64,000 bases of DNA, taken from assembly GCA_951230915.1 (NCBI GenBank), contig OX579638.1, positions 17,440,696 to 17,504,695 of the forward strand, written 5' to 3'. Origin of the DNA: Antitrichia curtipendula. Its lineage: Eukaryota > Streptophyta > Bryopsida > Hypnales > Leucodontaceae. Below, piece by piece: positions 1 to 10,392 of the stretch; positions within the stretch are counted from its first letter, which is position 1; every line of letters begins with the position of its first letter. The notes beneath the pieces were generated by a model, which made no database searches, was not told the DNA's origin, and saw only the letters and a list, made by a program, of their open reading frames with translations. A program made the translations under genes and the position numbers.

Positions 1-364
1 CCAAATTGAAGTTGCTAACAAGCTCCAAGGATAAGTTGTTTGTCTTCAAAATTGTGCAAAACATGGCCTTATCCTTAGCAACACATATGGTTGCTAAAGT
101 TTTGTCCATTCCCCTCATCATTATTTTCAAGGAACTACTTCAAATCTTCTTCGAGTTTCTTTTTCATGAGTTTTTAACAATGTCAAGTTGTTTTAAGTTT
201 TTGCAATTTTTAATGGTTCGGATGTTGATGTTAATTGTTTGTTGTTGTTGATTGTCACTTTTGCAAACATGAATCATTATTGATTATTGTTCATTTTGCA
301 TATTTTAAGATTTTTGCTTAGATAAAATTATACATATATATTTTATTGTGATTTTATTGTAGAG
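1..364. repeat. AT-rich repeat block C, first part
   Basis: This AT-rich stretch matches the DNA around 15,360-15,413 plus 16,151-16,310 in block A and around 35,000-35,220 in block B. Shared landmarks include TCAAATCTTCTTC, CAAGTTGTTTTAAG and CTTTTGCAAACATG. No credible gene is seen. The TTAA at 174-177 is intact here and in block B (35,045-35,048), whereas block A carries a 737-bp TTAA-flanked insertion at this point, so this copy acts as an empty site. Relationship seen by direct comparison; percentage identity not measured. Confidence 0.7.
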
Positions 365-1055
365 TGACTGCAAGAAACACTAGTTGGTAACTAATTACAT
401 CACTTAAAGAGTATAGAGCTATCCTTTATTGTAACTTTTGAAGCAAGAACCTAATAAACTTGAATTATTTTTTAGAGATTGATATCTCGATTGCATTGTA
501 TAATCCCTTATTTTTTAGAAATTTTTAAAATTCATTTTTTATATAAAATTCATTCTTAATTTAAATTCATTTTTAATTTAAGAGTCACTTTTGATAATTT
601 GTCACAATTTGAGCTTTAGGGACTATTTGAAAATAAAAGTACTTAAAATTAATGATTTAGAGCTAAATTTCTTGTGGTCTATTTCTACACAAGGTTGGCA
701 TGCTCCTACCATTGCACGCACATTTCAAAACATTGAAGATGGTTTCAAGTTTATTTTTTGGGTGAAATCTCATCACCATGAAGTCCTTCTAAATGGCCAA
801 TTTTTCCTTGTAATTTGTTTTTCCTCTTTTTTATAAATCATTGAAGTACATATTTTCTTTCAATTTTACACTTTTTTTAGTTCTCCTACTTATCTATTCT
901 TTTCCTTCAAGGTGTACATTCTTCTTACATGTGTGTATATTGGCCAGATTTTTAATATATTTTTTATGAAATTCTAATTTTATAATTCTCAAAAAAATTT
1001 GCAAAGTGCTAAGTGGAACAAAATTGGAATCTTATTCTTGCAACAACCATGTTGT
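365..1055. repeat. Block C-specific insertion with ORF remnant
   Basis: About 690 bp are present here but absent from the matching places in block A (near 16,320) and block B (near 35,223), where the flanks join directly. Inside, 591-836 on the plus strand reads as 81 codons with the peptide motif ARTFQNIEDGFKF followed by VKSHHHEVLLNGQF. A diverged copy lies at 42,140-42,370 on the minus strand. The family is not recognised; it is probably the remnant of a mobile element protein. Insertion ends and target duplications were not resolved. Confidence 0.5.
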
Positions 1056-1895
1056 GTCAATGTAAGTTTTCAACATCACTTTAGAACATCTCAAATATTA
1101 CAAATAATCTACCAAGAAATGTTGAAGAACCTCCTAAAAAACATGTAATAGGCAAATTATGTGATGTAGAAGTTAATCTACCGATATTATTCAACCCATT
1201 TGATATTGGCATAAAAAAAATTATGCTAGAGAATAATGAATAATACTAAAAATTTAGGATTCTTTTAATGAAAGATAAAGAGACTAATGAGCCAATTTTA
1301 TCATCCAAGTCAAGTTGCAATGTACTCTATAATTGCATGCATTGTGATCATTTGATCCACTCATGATAGAAATGTTAATTCTAAACCATGTGGTAGTTAT
1401 AAACTATCAATTTTGATATATCAACCTCTCCCATCCAAAGCTTCAATAGTTGATCTTGAAAGATTGTTGATCTTATGACAAGTCATGCTTCATCCATAAA
1501 GGTATGTTTGACATTCTTGTTTTAATTTTTCTTTAATTTTTTGCTTTAATCTTTTACACTAATGTGATCGTATGCATTATTTATTGCTATTATTTCTTAT
1601 TTATATTGTTCTTAAATGTCTTCTTGTATCATTTTAATTATATATATACATAGTTGCAAGTTGATGTTGATTCTCAAGAGGCAATTTGGATAATTGTCAC
1701 CTTCACTAGTAAAATATTTTTTTCGGTTTTGACATCAAGAAATATGTAGAAGATCAAGGTGAAGTAATAGCAAAGAAAAGACCATAGGTTCTAGGAAAAG
1801 TATAAAGAAACAAATAAATTTTGCTATACTTGATGATGGAGACTTCAACCAAGTGTTGGCTAATTTCATTATTCACAATACTTAGTGAAGGATTA
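1056..1895. repeat. AT-rich repeat block C, second part with conserved short coding remnant
   Basis: This part resembles 16,320-17,220 in block A and 35,223-35,440 in block B. Around 1,083-1,240 one frame reads like a protein in all three copies: a variant of NRPPKNIEEF, then K-H-I-I-G-K, then LFNPFDLGIKEFIL. Amino-acid spacing is preserved between copies while stops occur in some, so it is a decayed coding remnant of unknown family. The stretch 1,754-1,895 also matches 17,100-17,215. Confidence 0.6.
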
Positions 1896-2833
1896 TTACC
1901 CCCTAAAAGACCAATATGCGTTTTTTGGCAACATAGAAATTTCGGGTAGGTACTTGTGATTGGAGATTTGCATCTTTTAGGTTGAAATTTTAATAAAAGG
2001 TGAGGACAAGGAATGTCCCTCATATGTACCAAATTTAATGACATTTAGATATATGAATAAAAAATTATGGCATAATATGCTCCTTTTTTTCCAGGCGATC
2101 AGTCCAAGTAGATTAAAAAAATCATTTTTCTTTAAAATAAAATTTTGAAATTGGTTTTCTGAGTTATATACATGTGGAAAGCTTTGAATCATTTCATTTT
2201 GATCAACGCGTCAAAAGTTCTGAGGAGTTTTTTGTTTGTTTTTGTTCAAAAGTCATGGATTCTCTATTCTAAAATAAACTTTGAAGTCCTTCATCTTACT
2301 CAATTTTCAATATTTTTTGGAAAAAAACAAAATTATTGGATGTAGATTGTTTATTACAAAATTTCAACCATTGGGATTGGCATTTTTCAATTCCATAACT
2401 AAATTCTTAGCAATTTTGTATTTTGAATCATTCTCTACTTCTTTCAACTTACTATTTTTTTCCTATATGTTGTACAATTCCAAATGATGTGAAATTTAAT
2501 CAAGCATGTAGCCATCTTGTCTAGGAATAAGAATTCAAAGAAGCACCAACATTTTGGACATATTTTTCATACAAAAGTGAGCTTGTGAAGTGCAGCTGCC
2601 CTATTTTTTGCAGGGCCAAAAAAACAATTTCACTGAATTCAAATGCTTATATCTTGCAATCCATGCGGTGGAAATTTCTGAATTTTTTTACTACATGTTC
2701 TCAAGTCAGCATTTTGCAAGATCATACATTTACATGTGTCAAAAAAAAGTTTTTTTCAAAAATGTCGTACTGTACTAAAAATGGCAATTTTGGAGCGTTT
2801 GGGTGAAAATGTAGTGAAGGAACTTATGAGGTT
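1896..2833. mobile_element. Degenerate CCCCTAAA-type element remnant in block C
   Basis: Block A runs straight from the sequence matching 1,890 to the sequence matching about 2,835 (near 17,220), so roughly 940 bp are extra here. The left edge reads ACCCCCTAAAAGACC, like the ends of the TTAA-flanked elements at 13,147 and 32,795. Interior sequence around 2,100-2,230 resembles 13,400-13,480, with GGAAAGCTTTG shared. No intact TTAA pair was found, so this is an old, eroded relative of that family. Confidence 0.5.
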
Positions 2834-4620
2834 AAGATGAATTGCGTATTTTTATTTGTAGTTAGGCACTTGATGAAATAGAATTGTGAGTTGCTAATAG
2901 ACCCATGAACCAATCCATGGAGCCCAGGGTGCAAAAGTACACTGTACACTAGGTCTGGCTGGTGCAGCCACTTTTGAGTGCATATGGTAGAACCACCCAT
3001 TACCAACCGGCCATCAATAACCACCATGTAGGATGCAACTATTTCCAACCAAGGCTGGTATAGATTCCAACTATAGTTTGGAATGTGATTTTTTTTTTTT
3101 TGCAAGCTTGGTACTATAAAGTCATGACACATGTCTTGATTTAGTGAGCAAGAAAGTAGGAAGCAGTGAGTGGAAAAGTAGTTATGGAATGGTTGAAATT
3201 GGAAGGCTCTACATCTTGATTATAGATTGAGGCCAACTTTTGGCTTCCAAAATTCATAGAAAATTTAGTTGAAGGAAAAATCATGAAAACTTAGCAATGC
3301 CCATCATTTCTATCTTCCTACAGGGTTGTAAATTCACAGTGCCTTCTATTGCTCTAGAACGTATGAGGAATTGCTTAAGTGGTTGACTATAGGTGGTTCT
3401 ACCATAGTGACACTTTTGTGTCACTATGCACCATGAAAATTTAAAAAAATTTAATGAAAATTTTAACCCCACCCCACCCCCTCTTATAATTTTGGGAGGG
3501 TACAAAAGTTTTTTAAATTAAGATTAAAATTTTAATCCCCCCCATCTCCCTCTTATAATTTTGGGAGGGTGGGATTGCAAACAATCAATATGGGATAATC
3601 TCATATTGTTGTATCCGTATCCCGCCATTTGTATATAGTTGTATTGTATGCGTATGCATATATATACCGTATTTTGTATGTATATCTGATGGCTATTGAT
3701 TTTTCTTGGGATATGTGTGGAATTTCTTTTGAAATGAATCAGACGGCTCCTGATTTTTGTGGTTTGTGTGTGTGTGATGGGGAATACACACAACTGTGTT
3801 GCTTCTTTTCACTGGATTGGGTTGTTCAGGATAGGAGTTTGTCTGTTGAGTGGATAGTGAGGTACATGTTCTGAATTCTGAATGAATTAAAAATGAATTA
3901 AATTACTAGTACTACACATGGCAAGCCCTCATAGGCCCTCAATGAATGCAAATATCACAAATACCCAATCCAAGATGTAACTCATTGCTCATTTTGAAAT
4001 AATTAATTCAAAATGTTATTGATTTTATTTCAACCTCTTCCCTCCAACCAAACTTACTTGTATTTTTCAGACCAACTTTGTATGGGCAAACGATATAGGT
4101 TAATGGCTCAAAACTTGAAACCCTACTCTGAAACTGAAACCCTATAGTGTGGTTCCTCTAGACGACTGAGATCTCAACTTCCAAAGATCCAACGTTTTGT
4201 GTATTTTTGGATATCAATGGCAGATATTGGGGTGTTCTTTATTTTCTGAACACAAATCAATAGCGCAGGATTTTTCTTCCATATCTCGCGCGGGGGGGGG
4301 AGCAAGTTAGCCCGACTTGTCTACACAGGAGATAGGGTTGTTCAGTTAATGGGCTGCAAGCACAAGGTTACTTAAATAATAAGTCTATGCTCTAGAAGTT
4401 AAGGAGTAACTTGCTCTCAAAGTGTATAAGGTGGGTACACCTAAAACCGTCACAAATTGGTCTGTGGATAAATCGTAGGCTAATTAGTAAATACTGAATA
4501 CAAGAGAGCAAAGCAATATGTAAAAGAGAAAGTATTGCACAATCAATTTTTAGATTTTGACAAAAATGAGACAACAATAGGGGGACAAAGTTTTGACAGT
4601 AGGGTTCTTAAAACCGCTTA
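2834..4620. repeat. AT-rich repeat block C, third part; no gene seen
   Basis: Segments resemble 17,220-17,400 in block A (GTAGTTAGGCACTT, then ATCCATGAACCAATC) and 35,820-36,070 in block B (AAACGATATAGG). Short open frames here lack recognisable motifs. A perfect hairpin at 3,404-3,427 and a duplicated CTCTTATAATTTTGGGAGGG at about 3,480 and 3,550 are embedded. A run of ten G lies near 4,292-4,301. Confidence 0.55.
3404..3427. repeat. Perfect 10-bp hairpin
   Basis: ATAGTGACAC, four T, then GTGTCACTAT form a perfect inverted repeat with a 4-base loop. No T-run follows and no gene is adjacent, so it is more likely a transposon footprint or chance structure than a terminator. Confidence 0.6.
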
Positions 4621-4911
4621 TAGACTGCATTGAAAGAGAATGGTCACATTCAAAAGCCCCCCCTTAATGATGTTAGAAATAAAAAAACACAAAGGTGTAA
4701 TAGTGTTATTCATATTTATTAAATAAAACATTGCATGCTTGTAAATCCATGATTCTATGTTTTTGTGTTCTGTGCGTCATATGAATTAACAAGAGGATTT
4801 AATAACATCTATGACACGTGCTTGAAATAACATGAAGATTGAGGATTTAATAACACGAGGGTTTAATAACACGAGGGTTTAATATATTATTTGGAAGTTA
4901 AAGAACTGTTA
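4621..4911. other. AT-rich interval without gene; short tandem repeat
   Basis: No coding signal is seen. Between about 4,848 and 4,883 a 16-bp unit reading AACACGAGGGTTTAAT is repeated two to three times. Confidence 0.5.
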
Positions 4912-5029
4912 AAGATCTTTCCTTTGTACTCCTAATACCGAGGATGAAAAGTTGCACTTCTATCTTGCACGGAAAGATTCTTTGTCATTCAAAAGACGCA
5001 GAACGTCCTCGTCGACGTTCCAGGGTTAA
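4912..5029. mobile_element. Truncated end of a TTAA-flanked (piggyBac-like) element
   Basis: The sequence up to the TTAA at 5,026-5,029 matches the right end of the small element at 6,050-6,279. Shared pieces are GTTGCACTTCT, then TTTGTCATTC, then a CGTCGACGTT-like stretch ending AGGGTTAA. The matching left terminus is missing, so this is a 5'-truncated copy. Family assignment is inferred from the better-preserved relatives. Confidence 0.55.
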
Positions 5030-6049
5030 GAACTGCCAAAGACAAGGAGGTGCAATTTTCAGATTATACTGACACCATTTGGGGGCTTAAAGTAGATTGC
5101 GGTTTAAGGCACGGCGTGATTTTGGGGTACCCACCTTAATTAGCCAAATATGGAACTGCAAACTACAGTGTGGCAGTTGACAAGGGGGGCACGTGGCACC
5201 CTTCCACGTCCGAGGTGGCGCTAGCGACGAGCTGGGCAGCAGTAGCTGACGTCAGCTAATCCATGTCGGGCCCGCTAACCACGGTGGACCGACCAGAGAA
5301 CACCGAAATCCTCCTCCTCCTCCTGCCCTGTCGTTAAGCTTGGTGATCGTCCTGTACTTTTCTCGAATTCCATTCCTGTACGTCTGCAGTCTGCAGTCTG
5401 CACTGCATCACCGCTGCGAACTCATTGGAGAAAGAAGGCGGAACCAACGGAAGGAAGGCGGATTTCACTGTGTTTGTCATTTTTGTCTTTCTTTTTTTTT
5501 TGGTTCCACCTCCGAAGCTGTACGTTGCAGAATTTCCTGTACACCTGCTGGATTTTGTCTCCTTTGGCAAAGAAATAGCTTTTCTAAATCCTTCTTCTTC
5601 AATCCGTCCCGTACGAATCAATAGTGCACTTTCAAATTTGGCCATTCCTGTGCACCTGCCCTTGAAAGGAGAAACTGATCCCTTGTCTTCATTTGCGCCA
5701 CTAATTCATGAACCAATCAGTTGTTGTTCTTATTTCATGCTTTTCGGGATCTCAAGAGATGTTCTCCACTTCTCCCCAAACCCCACAGTGCTTCCAATCT
5801 CAATGTCGCCAATTCCAGTCCACGCATGCGATTCTCTGTGACCCCACGGTTTCCCGTCAAATCTTCACTTCCGTTGTTATATAGGTTGATTTTGGGGGTC
5901 TTGAAAAGCAAAAAAACAAATCCGCCGAGGACTTGTCCTCTGGTTCTGTGTACTGTTTCCGCTTATCAATGGGAATTGTCCATTTGTTTACAATTAAAAA
6001 ATAAAAAACCCTCATTCCTGTCCACGGTCATCGGTCTGGCAGTTCAAGG
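5030..6049. other. GC-richer segment, no recognised gene; bZIP-type motifs
   Basis: This segment is clearly richer in GC than its surroundings. It has open frames on both strands (for example plus 5,425-5,841 and minus 5,334-5,645) but none shows a domain I recognise. Motifs of the kind bound by plant bZIP factors are present: CACGTGG at 5,190-5,196 and TGACGTCA inside the perfect palindrome AGCTGACGTCAGCT at 5,244-5,257. A TATA-like TTATATAGG lies near 5,877. It may be a promoter plus leader of a displaced gene; that is conjecture. Confidence 0.35.
5244..5257. promoter_or_regulatory. Palindromic TGACGTCA motif near a G-box
   Basis: The perfect 14-bp palindrome AGCTGACGTCAGCT contains TGACGTCA, and CACGTGG lies 54 bp upstream. 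In plants both motifs are known bZIP targets. No gene is confirmed downstream, so function is uncertain. Confidence 0.3.
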
Positions 6050-6279
6050 TTAACCCTTGAACGCCGGGCTGGTGACCGTGGAAATCATCCATTTTGACAT
6101 CAGATGACATCATCTTCTTTGAAAAAACCAAAAGTGCTCACTGGAGGTCAAACTACTATTCATGATCTTCCCTTTCCACACAAAATTTGGAAGATGAATA
6201 GTTGCACTTCTGTCCTACACAAGAGATTCTCTTGTCATTCATCGGACGCCAAACGTCCGCCTCGACGTTTAAGGGTTAA
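6050..6279. mobile_element. 222-bp piggyBac-like MITE with TTAA target duplication
   Basis: The element is bounded by TTAA at 6,050-6,053 and 6,276-6,279. Its ends begin CCCTTGAACGCC and, read inward from the right, CCCTTAAACGTCG. Both ends match the 2-kb element at 22,850-24,892 in opposite orientation: the left end here shares GGTGACCGTGG with that element's right end, and the right end shares GGCGGACGTTTGGCGTCCGA with its left end. TTAA duplication and CCC-starting inverted ends are hallmarks of the piggyBac superfamily. It has no coding capacity. Confidence 0.75.
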
Positions 6280-6280
6280 A

Positions 6281-6773
6281 AGAGAAACTCCATGACAAGA
6301 CGAGTAAACTCGTAACCCGTAATAACTTAGGAAACTGTCTCTGAATTACACACAAGTCGATTACTCTCAATAGCTAGAAGATTATCCTAAACCGATCGAG
6401 CTTCATAGATTTACACAACAAGAGCATCAAGATCGGAGCTTCCGCAAAATGTTGCAATTGAAGATCGATCAAGGTTCGCCGATCTAAGCCCTTTACACAC
6501 TAACTGATTACCGTACTCTTGAAGAGCTAGAAGATTACCCTAAACCACGTACTCCAGCTTCATAGAACTACACAACAGGAGCATCAAGATCGAAGCTTCC
6601 GCAAGCTGTTGAAGATCGATCAAGGTTCGCCGATCTAAGCCCAGCAACAACACAACATTGTCAGTGCGCATTCCATCACTCAATTCAACCAACCACGCAA
6701 AAAATAACAGCAACGCACAGAAATCAATCCTCAGACTCAAAATTTGAAGCACCTCCAGATAGTCAAATTCCAT
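6281..6773. repeat. Partial extra copy of membrane-protein gene 3' region, internally duplicated
   Basis: This stretch repeats the DNA downstream of the membrane-protein genes (7,561-7,595 plus 7,846-8,130 in block A; 24,943-25,240 in block B). Two head-to-tail copies of the gene-proximal part lie at about 6,351-6,491 and 6,499-6,650, sharing GATCAAGGTTCGCCGATCTA. At 6,320-6,321 it has a single TA where both larger copies carry a Stowaway-like MITE, so it preserves the pre-insertion state. Confidence 0.7.
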
Positions 6774-7594
6774 CGCTCTGCCATGCTCCCATTGAGTAAC
6801 TACTCTGTACATGTGGACGCATATTTTCATTTTTTTTTGTCACAGATAGGTAGAATAATTGAACCTACACCAAATAGTGAAATTAGGCTGCCTCAACAAT
6901 TAGGTTGCCTTACCCATAGAAGTTACCTCATGACTCATTGCTTGTCCACATGGAGACGCATGTGACTCTAAATTTGGGTCATGAACTAGTGCACCAACCC
7001 ATCCAACACACATTCTTACATTGATGCATCCTTCTACAGTAAGAGTACATACTTCGGTAGTGTAGAATGTTGAGAATTTTGTGAGGGGCAACCTAATTTC
7101 ACTATTCACTGTAGCTTCCAAGACTTTTCCTAAAATTGTGTACGAGTGACCAATTTCTCATTGGATTTTTATGTGAGTGAAGCTGACAACATGTCCCGAC
7201 TAGAGATATTGTCGGTATCTAACATCTAAATACATCTAAATCTAACATCTTCACGAGGAACATGTCTGGGGGAAGGCGTGGGAGATACTCCAGTGGCAAT
7301 TGGGGGAGCAAAGTCTGACTTTTGTTCAATCGGGAGGGAAAAAAGCCGGTGTCCAATAATGCACTTTCAGCACTGCAAACAACAGGCCTTGTACAAAGCT
7401 TGAACATGCATTGACATTTTGTTTTTTAACATTATTTGTAAATAACCTCAACTTCTATAAACTACCTAAGTGAAGTGTAAAGTTGACCACCTATCGTGAA
7501 TAAATAGGTGATTTGAGGCAGTTCTTGTAGTCTGTACAACCCTCAATGGCTACTGTAGGAGAGAAACTCCATGACAAGACAACCCAGTAACCAG
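6774..7594. repeat. Start of duplicated block A; paralogous to 21,832-22,643
   Basis: From GCTCTGCCATGCTCCC onward the sequence runs nearly base-for-base alongside 21,832-22,643. The small frames within it (for example 6,900-7,121 minus) are conserved between the copies but resemble no known domain. The breakpoint at about 6,774 abuts the extra 3'-region copy, whereas in block B it abuts the Hsp70-like fragment. Confidence 0.7.
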
Positions 7595-7596
7595 TA

Positions 7597-7845
7597 TTCC
7601 CTCCGTTCTGAAATGATTGTCTACAATTTTGTTGATATTTTCTGAGCCAATTCCATTGACCATATTGTGAAAAACATAATTAAGAAAGGTTCCAAATTTT
7701 ATATCACTAGAATCAATGAAGAACATTGCATGTGTTCATTTCAACCTAAATAAAGATAACCACAAGGAAGCATTTTTTGGCCTACTCAAAACAACCTTAA
7801 AAAACATGACATTCAAAATGGACAATCGTTTGGGGACGGAGGAAC
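7597..7845. mobile_element. Stowaway-like (Tc1/mariner) MITE, block A copy
   Basis: The 249-bp element has TTCCCTCCGTTC at the left and GGACGGAGGAAC at the right as inverted ends and is flanked by TA (7,595-7,596 and 7,846-7,847). CTCCCTCCGT ends with TA duplication are the known signature of plant Stowaway MITEs. The block B copy (22,646-24,942) carries a piggyBac-like element inside it, and the extra copy near 6,320 is the empty TA site. The TTAA used by that later insertion is still intact here at 7,797-7,800. Confidence 0.85.
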
Positions 7846-7847
7846 TA

Positions 7848-8149
7848 ATAACATAGAAAACTGTCTGCAAATCACACCAACTGATTACTCTAATTAGCTA
7901 GAAGATTACCCTAAACCACTCCAGCTTCATAGAACTACCCAACAACAGGAGCATCAAGATCGAAGCTTGCGCAAGCTGTTGAAGGTCCATCAAGGTTCGC
8001 CGATCTAAGCCCAGCAACAACAGAACATTGTCAATGCCCATTCCATCACTCAATTCAACCAACCACACAAAAAAAACAGCGACGCACAGAATTCAATCCT
8101 CAGACTCAAAATTTGAAGCACCTCCAGATCGTCATGTAGCAGTAAGCAA
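7848..8149. other. 3' flank of membrane-protein gene A
   Basis: This is downstream (minus-strand sense) of the membrane-protein gene and is conserved in block B (24,945-25,244) and in the extra copy at 6,351-6,765. An open stretch ending near 7,910 could be a terminal exon after the GTAAGT donor at 8,182-8,177, or simply 3' untranslated sequence. Confidence 0.45.
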
Positions 8150-9626
8150 TCACAGCAAACAATTGCAGAGTCTTCCACTTACATAGGTAACCGAACCCTT
8201 CCCGTCCACAATCGGGTCATACGAATGCTCCGTCGAATCAATCCGCTGGAACACCGGGATCCCCGTGCTCTCAGCAGCATCAAACCTCGCTTTGTATACG
8301 AAATACATCACCACCGACACCACTCCAAAGTACACACGAAACACCAAATCTACCCCTTCGATGACTACTCCGAGAACAATTTTCGCCCACACGGGCATCC
8401 CGCTGGTCTCAATCCCTTGCGTCAGGAAAGTCAACAGCGCTGATAGTGAAGTCACAGTGAGCGCGACAGCGACAATCGTCCCCGCTCTTCCGATTCTCGC
8501 CAACCTCGTACTCCGTTTCAACGCTTTTCTTCCGTAATTTCCAGGCTCCAGTACGGCTATAACTTGCGCCAGTGGTAAAATGATGGCGAGGAAAATCTTG
8601 CCAGCGAGGTCGGGAAAAAGCGCAAATAAGGAGAGTAAGTTGGGGCCAGCGATGGCGGACATGATGGCGTAGAGGATGCCCCCGATGATAACGGAGAAGA
8701 TAGAGAGGAGGAGGACGGCTAGGACTGTCCAGAGTTGGGTTACGAAGATGCGGAGAAAGGCGTGGGGGAGGAATTTGAAGACTTTGGGGACGATGGAGCA
8801 GTCGTCGTCGCTGGCGGTGCGGGTGTATTGGTAGACTGTGATATAGGAGACCGCGCCTGTGCCGAGAGTTTCCATTACGTAAATCGAGAGGAATGTCCAC
8901 GAGAAGATCGATCTGAATGACTGGTCGGCTGGTGGGTTCGTAGTCTGCAGAATCGAGACCCAAAGAGTTTCAGTTATAAAAGAGAGGCCAATTCTCGAAT
9001 TGAAGCATGGAAAACAAGTTCCCGAACTCTTCAAGAGTTGAAACATGGAAAAGCTAGTTCCCGATCTCTCAAGAATTGAAGCATGGACAAAGTTCCCGAA
9101 CTCTTCAGGAATCGAAGTATGGACATGTTCCTAAACTCTTCAAGAATTGAAACCTGGAATCACTTCCGAAATCTCGAATTGAAGCACGGCAAAGTTCCCG
9201 AACTCTTCAAGAATTGAAACATGGAAAAGTTTCCGAATTCATGATTTGAGGCATTGATAGGTTCTCGAATTTTTGGAACATAGAATAGTTCTCCAATTAT
9301 TGAATTTTGAGCATGGAAATGTTTACGAAATCTTGAATTGGGGGATAGAAAGTTCCCGAATTCTCTACTAATTTCGAAGTGGGAAGAGAGAGGGGGACTG
9401 TCGGTACCAGCGCAGTGTTGACGGCGCCCTTGACGACGCTGGCGTCGAGAAGCGGCGTAGAAGATGTTGGTAGGAACACGATTTGAAACACTCCGGCGAT
9501 CGCGATCGGGAGGTAGAAGACGAGGAAGAATGGCAGAAACAGACGGTAGTGCTTGTGCAGCAGTCTCGCTGATTCCTTGAAAATGGATGCCGCGCCCCAT
9601 CTCTCCATCTGGGCCTCCGGGCGCAT
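8150..9626 (-). CDS. Plant multi-pass membrane protein (At1g31130/At4g19950-like family), copy A
   Basis: Exon 1 starts at the ATG at 9,626 (MRPEAQMERWG, then SIFKESARLL and a hydrophobic FLPFFLVFYLPIAIAGVF segment). Exon 2 begins after the CTGCAG acceptor at 8,945 and runs through four or more membrane segments to YFVYKARF near its end, either splicing at GTAAGT after 8,183 or stopping at 8,150. The pattern IFKES near the start, several transmembrane helices and a short hydrophilic tail fits a plant membrane protein family of unclear function known from Arabidopsis; membership is from memory of that family. Predicted length is about 340 residues. The donor used by copy B (GAG followed by GTATAAG) is missing here because nine bases are absent at about 9,363; GTAGAG at 9,368 could serve in the same frame. 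It lies downstream of the TLC gene on the same strand. Confidence 0.65.
8960..9350. repeat. Intronic degenerate minisatellite, copy A
   Basis: The intron of the membrane-protein gene is filled with imperfect 35-50 bp repeats built around TTCCCGAACTCTTCAAG, AATTGAAGCATGG and AAAAG. Frames through it produce repetitive nonsense peptides. The orthologous intron in block B (26,100-26,520) has the same array with different unit number and order, so it has changed since the duplication. Confidence 0.8.
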
Positions 9627-10392
9627 CCCCAGTTTTCAAAATTGATAAGCTCTCCTGCCAGACTGTACGATGAGGTTGATGTGTGTGCAACGCCAACTTT
9701 TGAAATGATCGAAGGTTGTGGAAGAAAGAAGTACTCGGTGATTTGTTACGGACAAACCATTGCTTGTGAGGCAACTGCGGATGTGAGTGACGAGAAAAAT
9801 TTGTCTACCACGGACAGCATGTTTTTACTTAACAGTTAACTCGCCATGCTCAACTACGAAGTGCACAGGTCAGTTGTAGGCTCTAAAATAAAGGGATCAC
9901 TAGAAACGTGAAAATTAATCAGACCTACTTCACTGCTAAAACCTCACGCCTAGAATCATTTTGAGTGTCACTCAGAGAAACAAGAGTAAGTCTAGCCTTT
10001 GAGACCAACGTGCATCAAGTGTCCGTTGGGAAGGTCTACTACATGCACACAGCTAACAATCGTTATCCTCGGTGCCTCCCTTCAGATGTAGACTATACGT
10101 CACTCAAAATAATAAAATGATGAACCTAATTCCGTCACTTCTCCCTATTGGTGGATAACAAACCGTACCTGAGCACAGAAATGTTCGTAAAGCTCCTGAA
10201 GAGTATTCAATGCACTCACACGATGCTTAAATCCATCAATCTGCGTCAGAAAATAAGGGTTTTCCTTCGCAAGGTGCTAATGAAAATACACGCCGAAGCA
10301 GCTTCCAAAGCACTTGAAAATGCTTCGTCATTCTCTTTCGAAAATCGCATTCGAATGTACAGAAAAGTCGGATGAAACTGGACATGAGACTC
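9627..10392. other. Interval between TLC gene 3' end and membrane-protein gene 5' end, block A
   Basis: No gene is seen. The part next to 9,627 would hold the membrane-protein gene promoter and leader. Sequence from about 9,840 to 10,392 is conserved in block B at 28,250-28,835, including short ORFs that do not match each other in frame, consistent with noncoding downstream DNA of the TLC gene. Block B carries about 1.3 kb extra in the middle of this interval. Confidence 0.5.

Noticed and set aside
3404..3427. Hairpin as a transcription terminator
   Set aside because: Plant nuclear DNA does not use such terminators, and there is no adjacent gene or downstream T-run.
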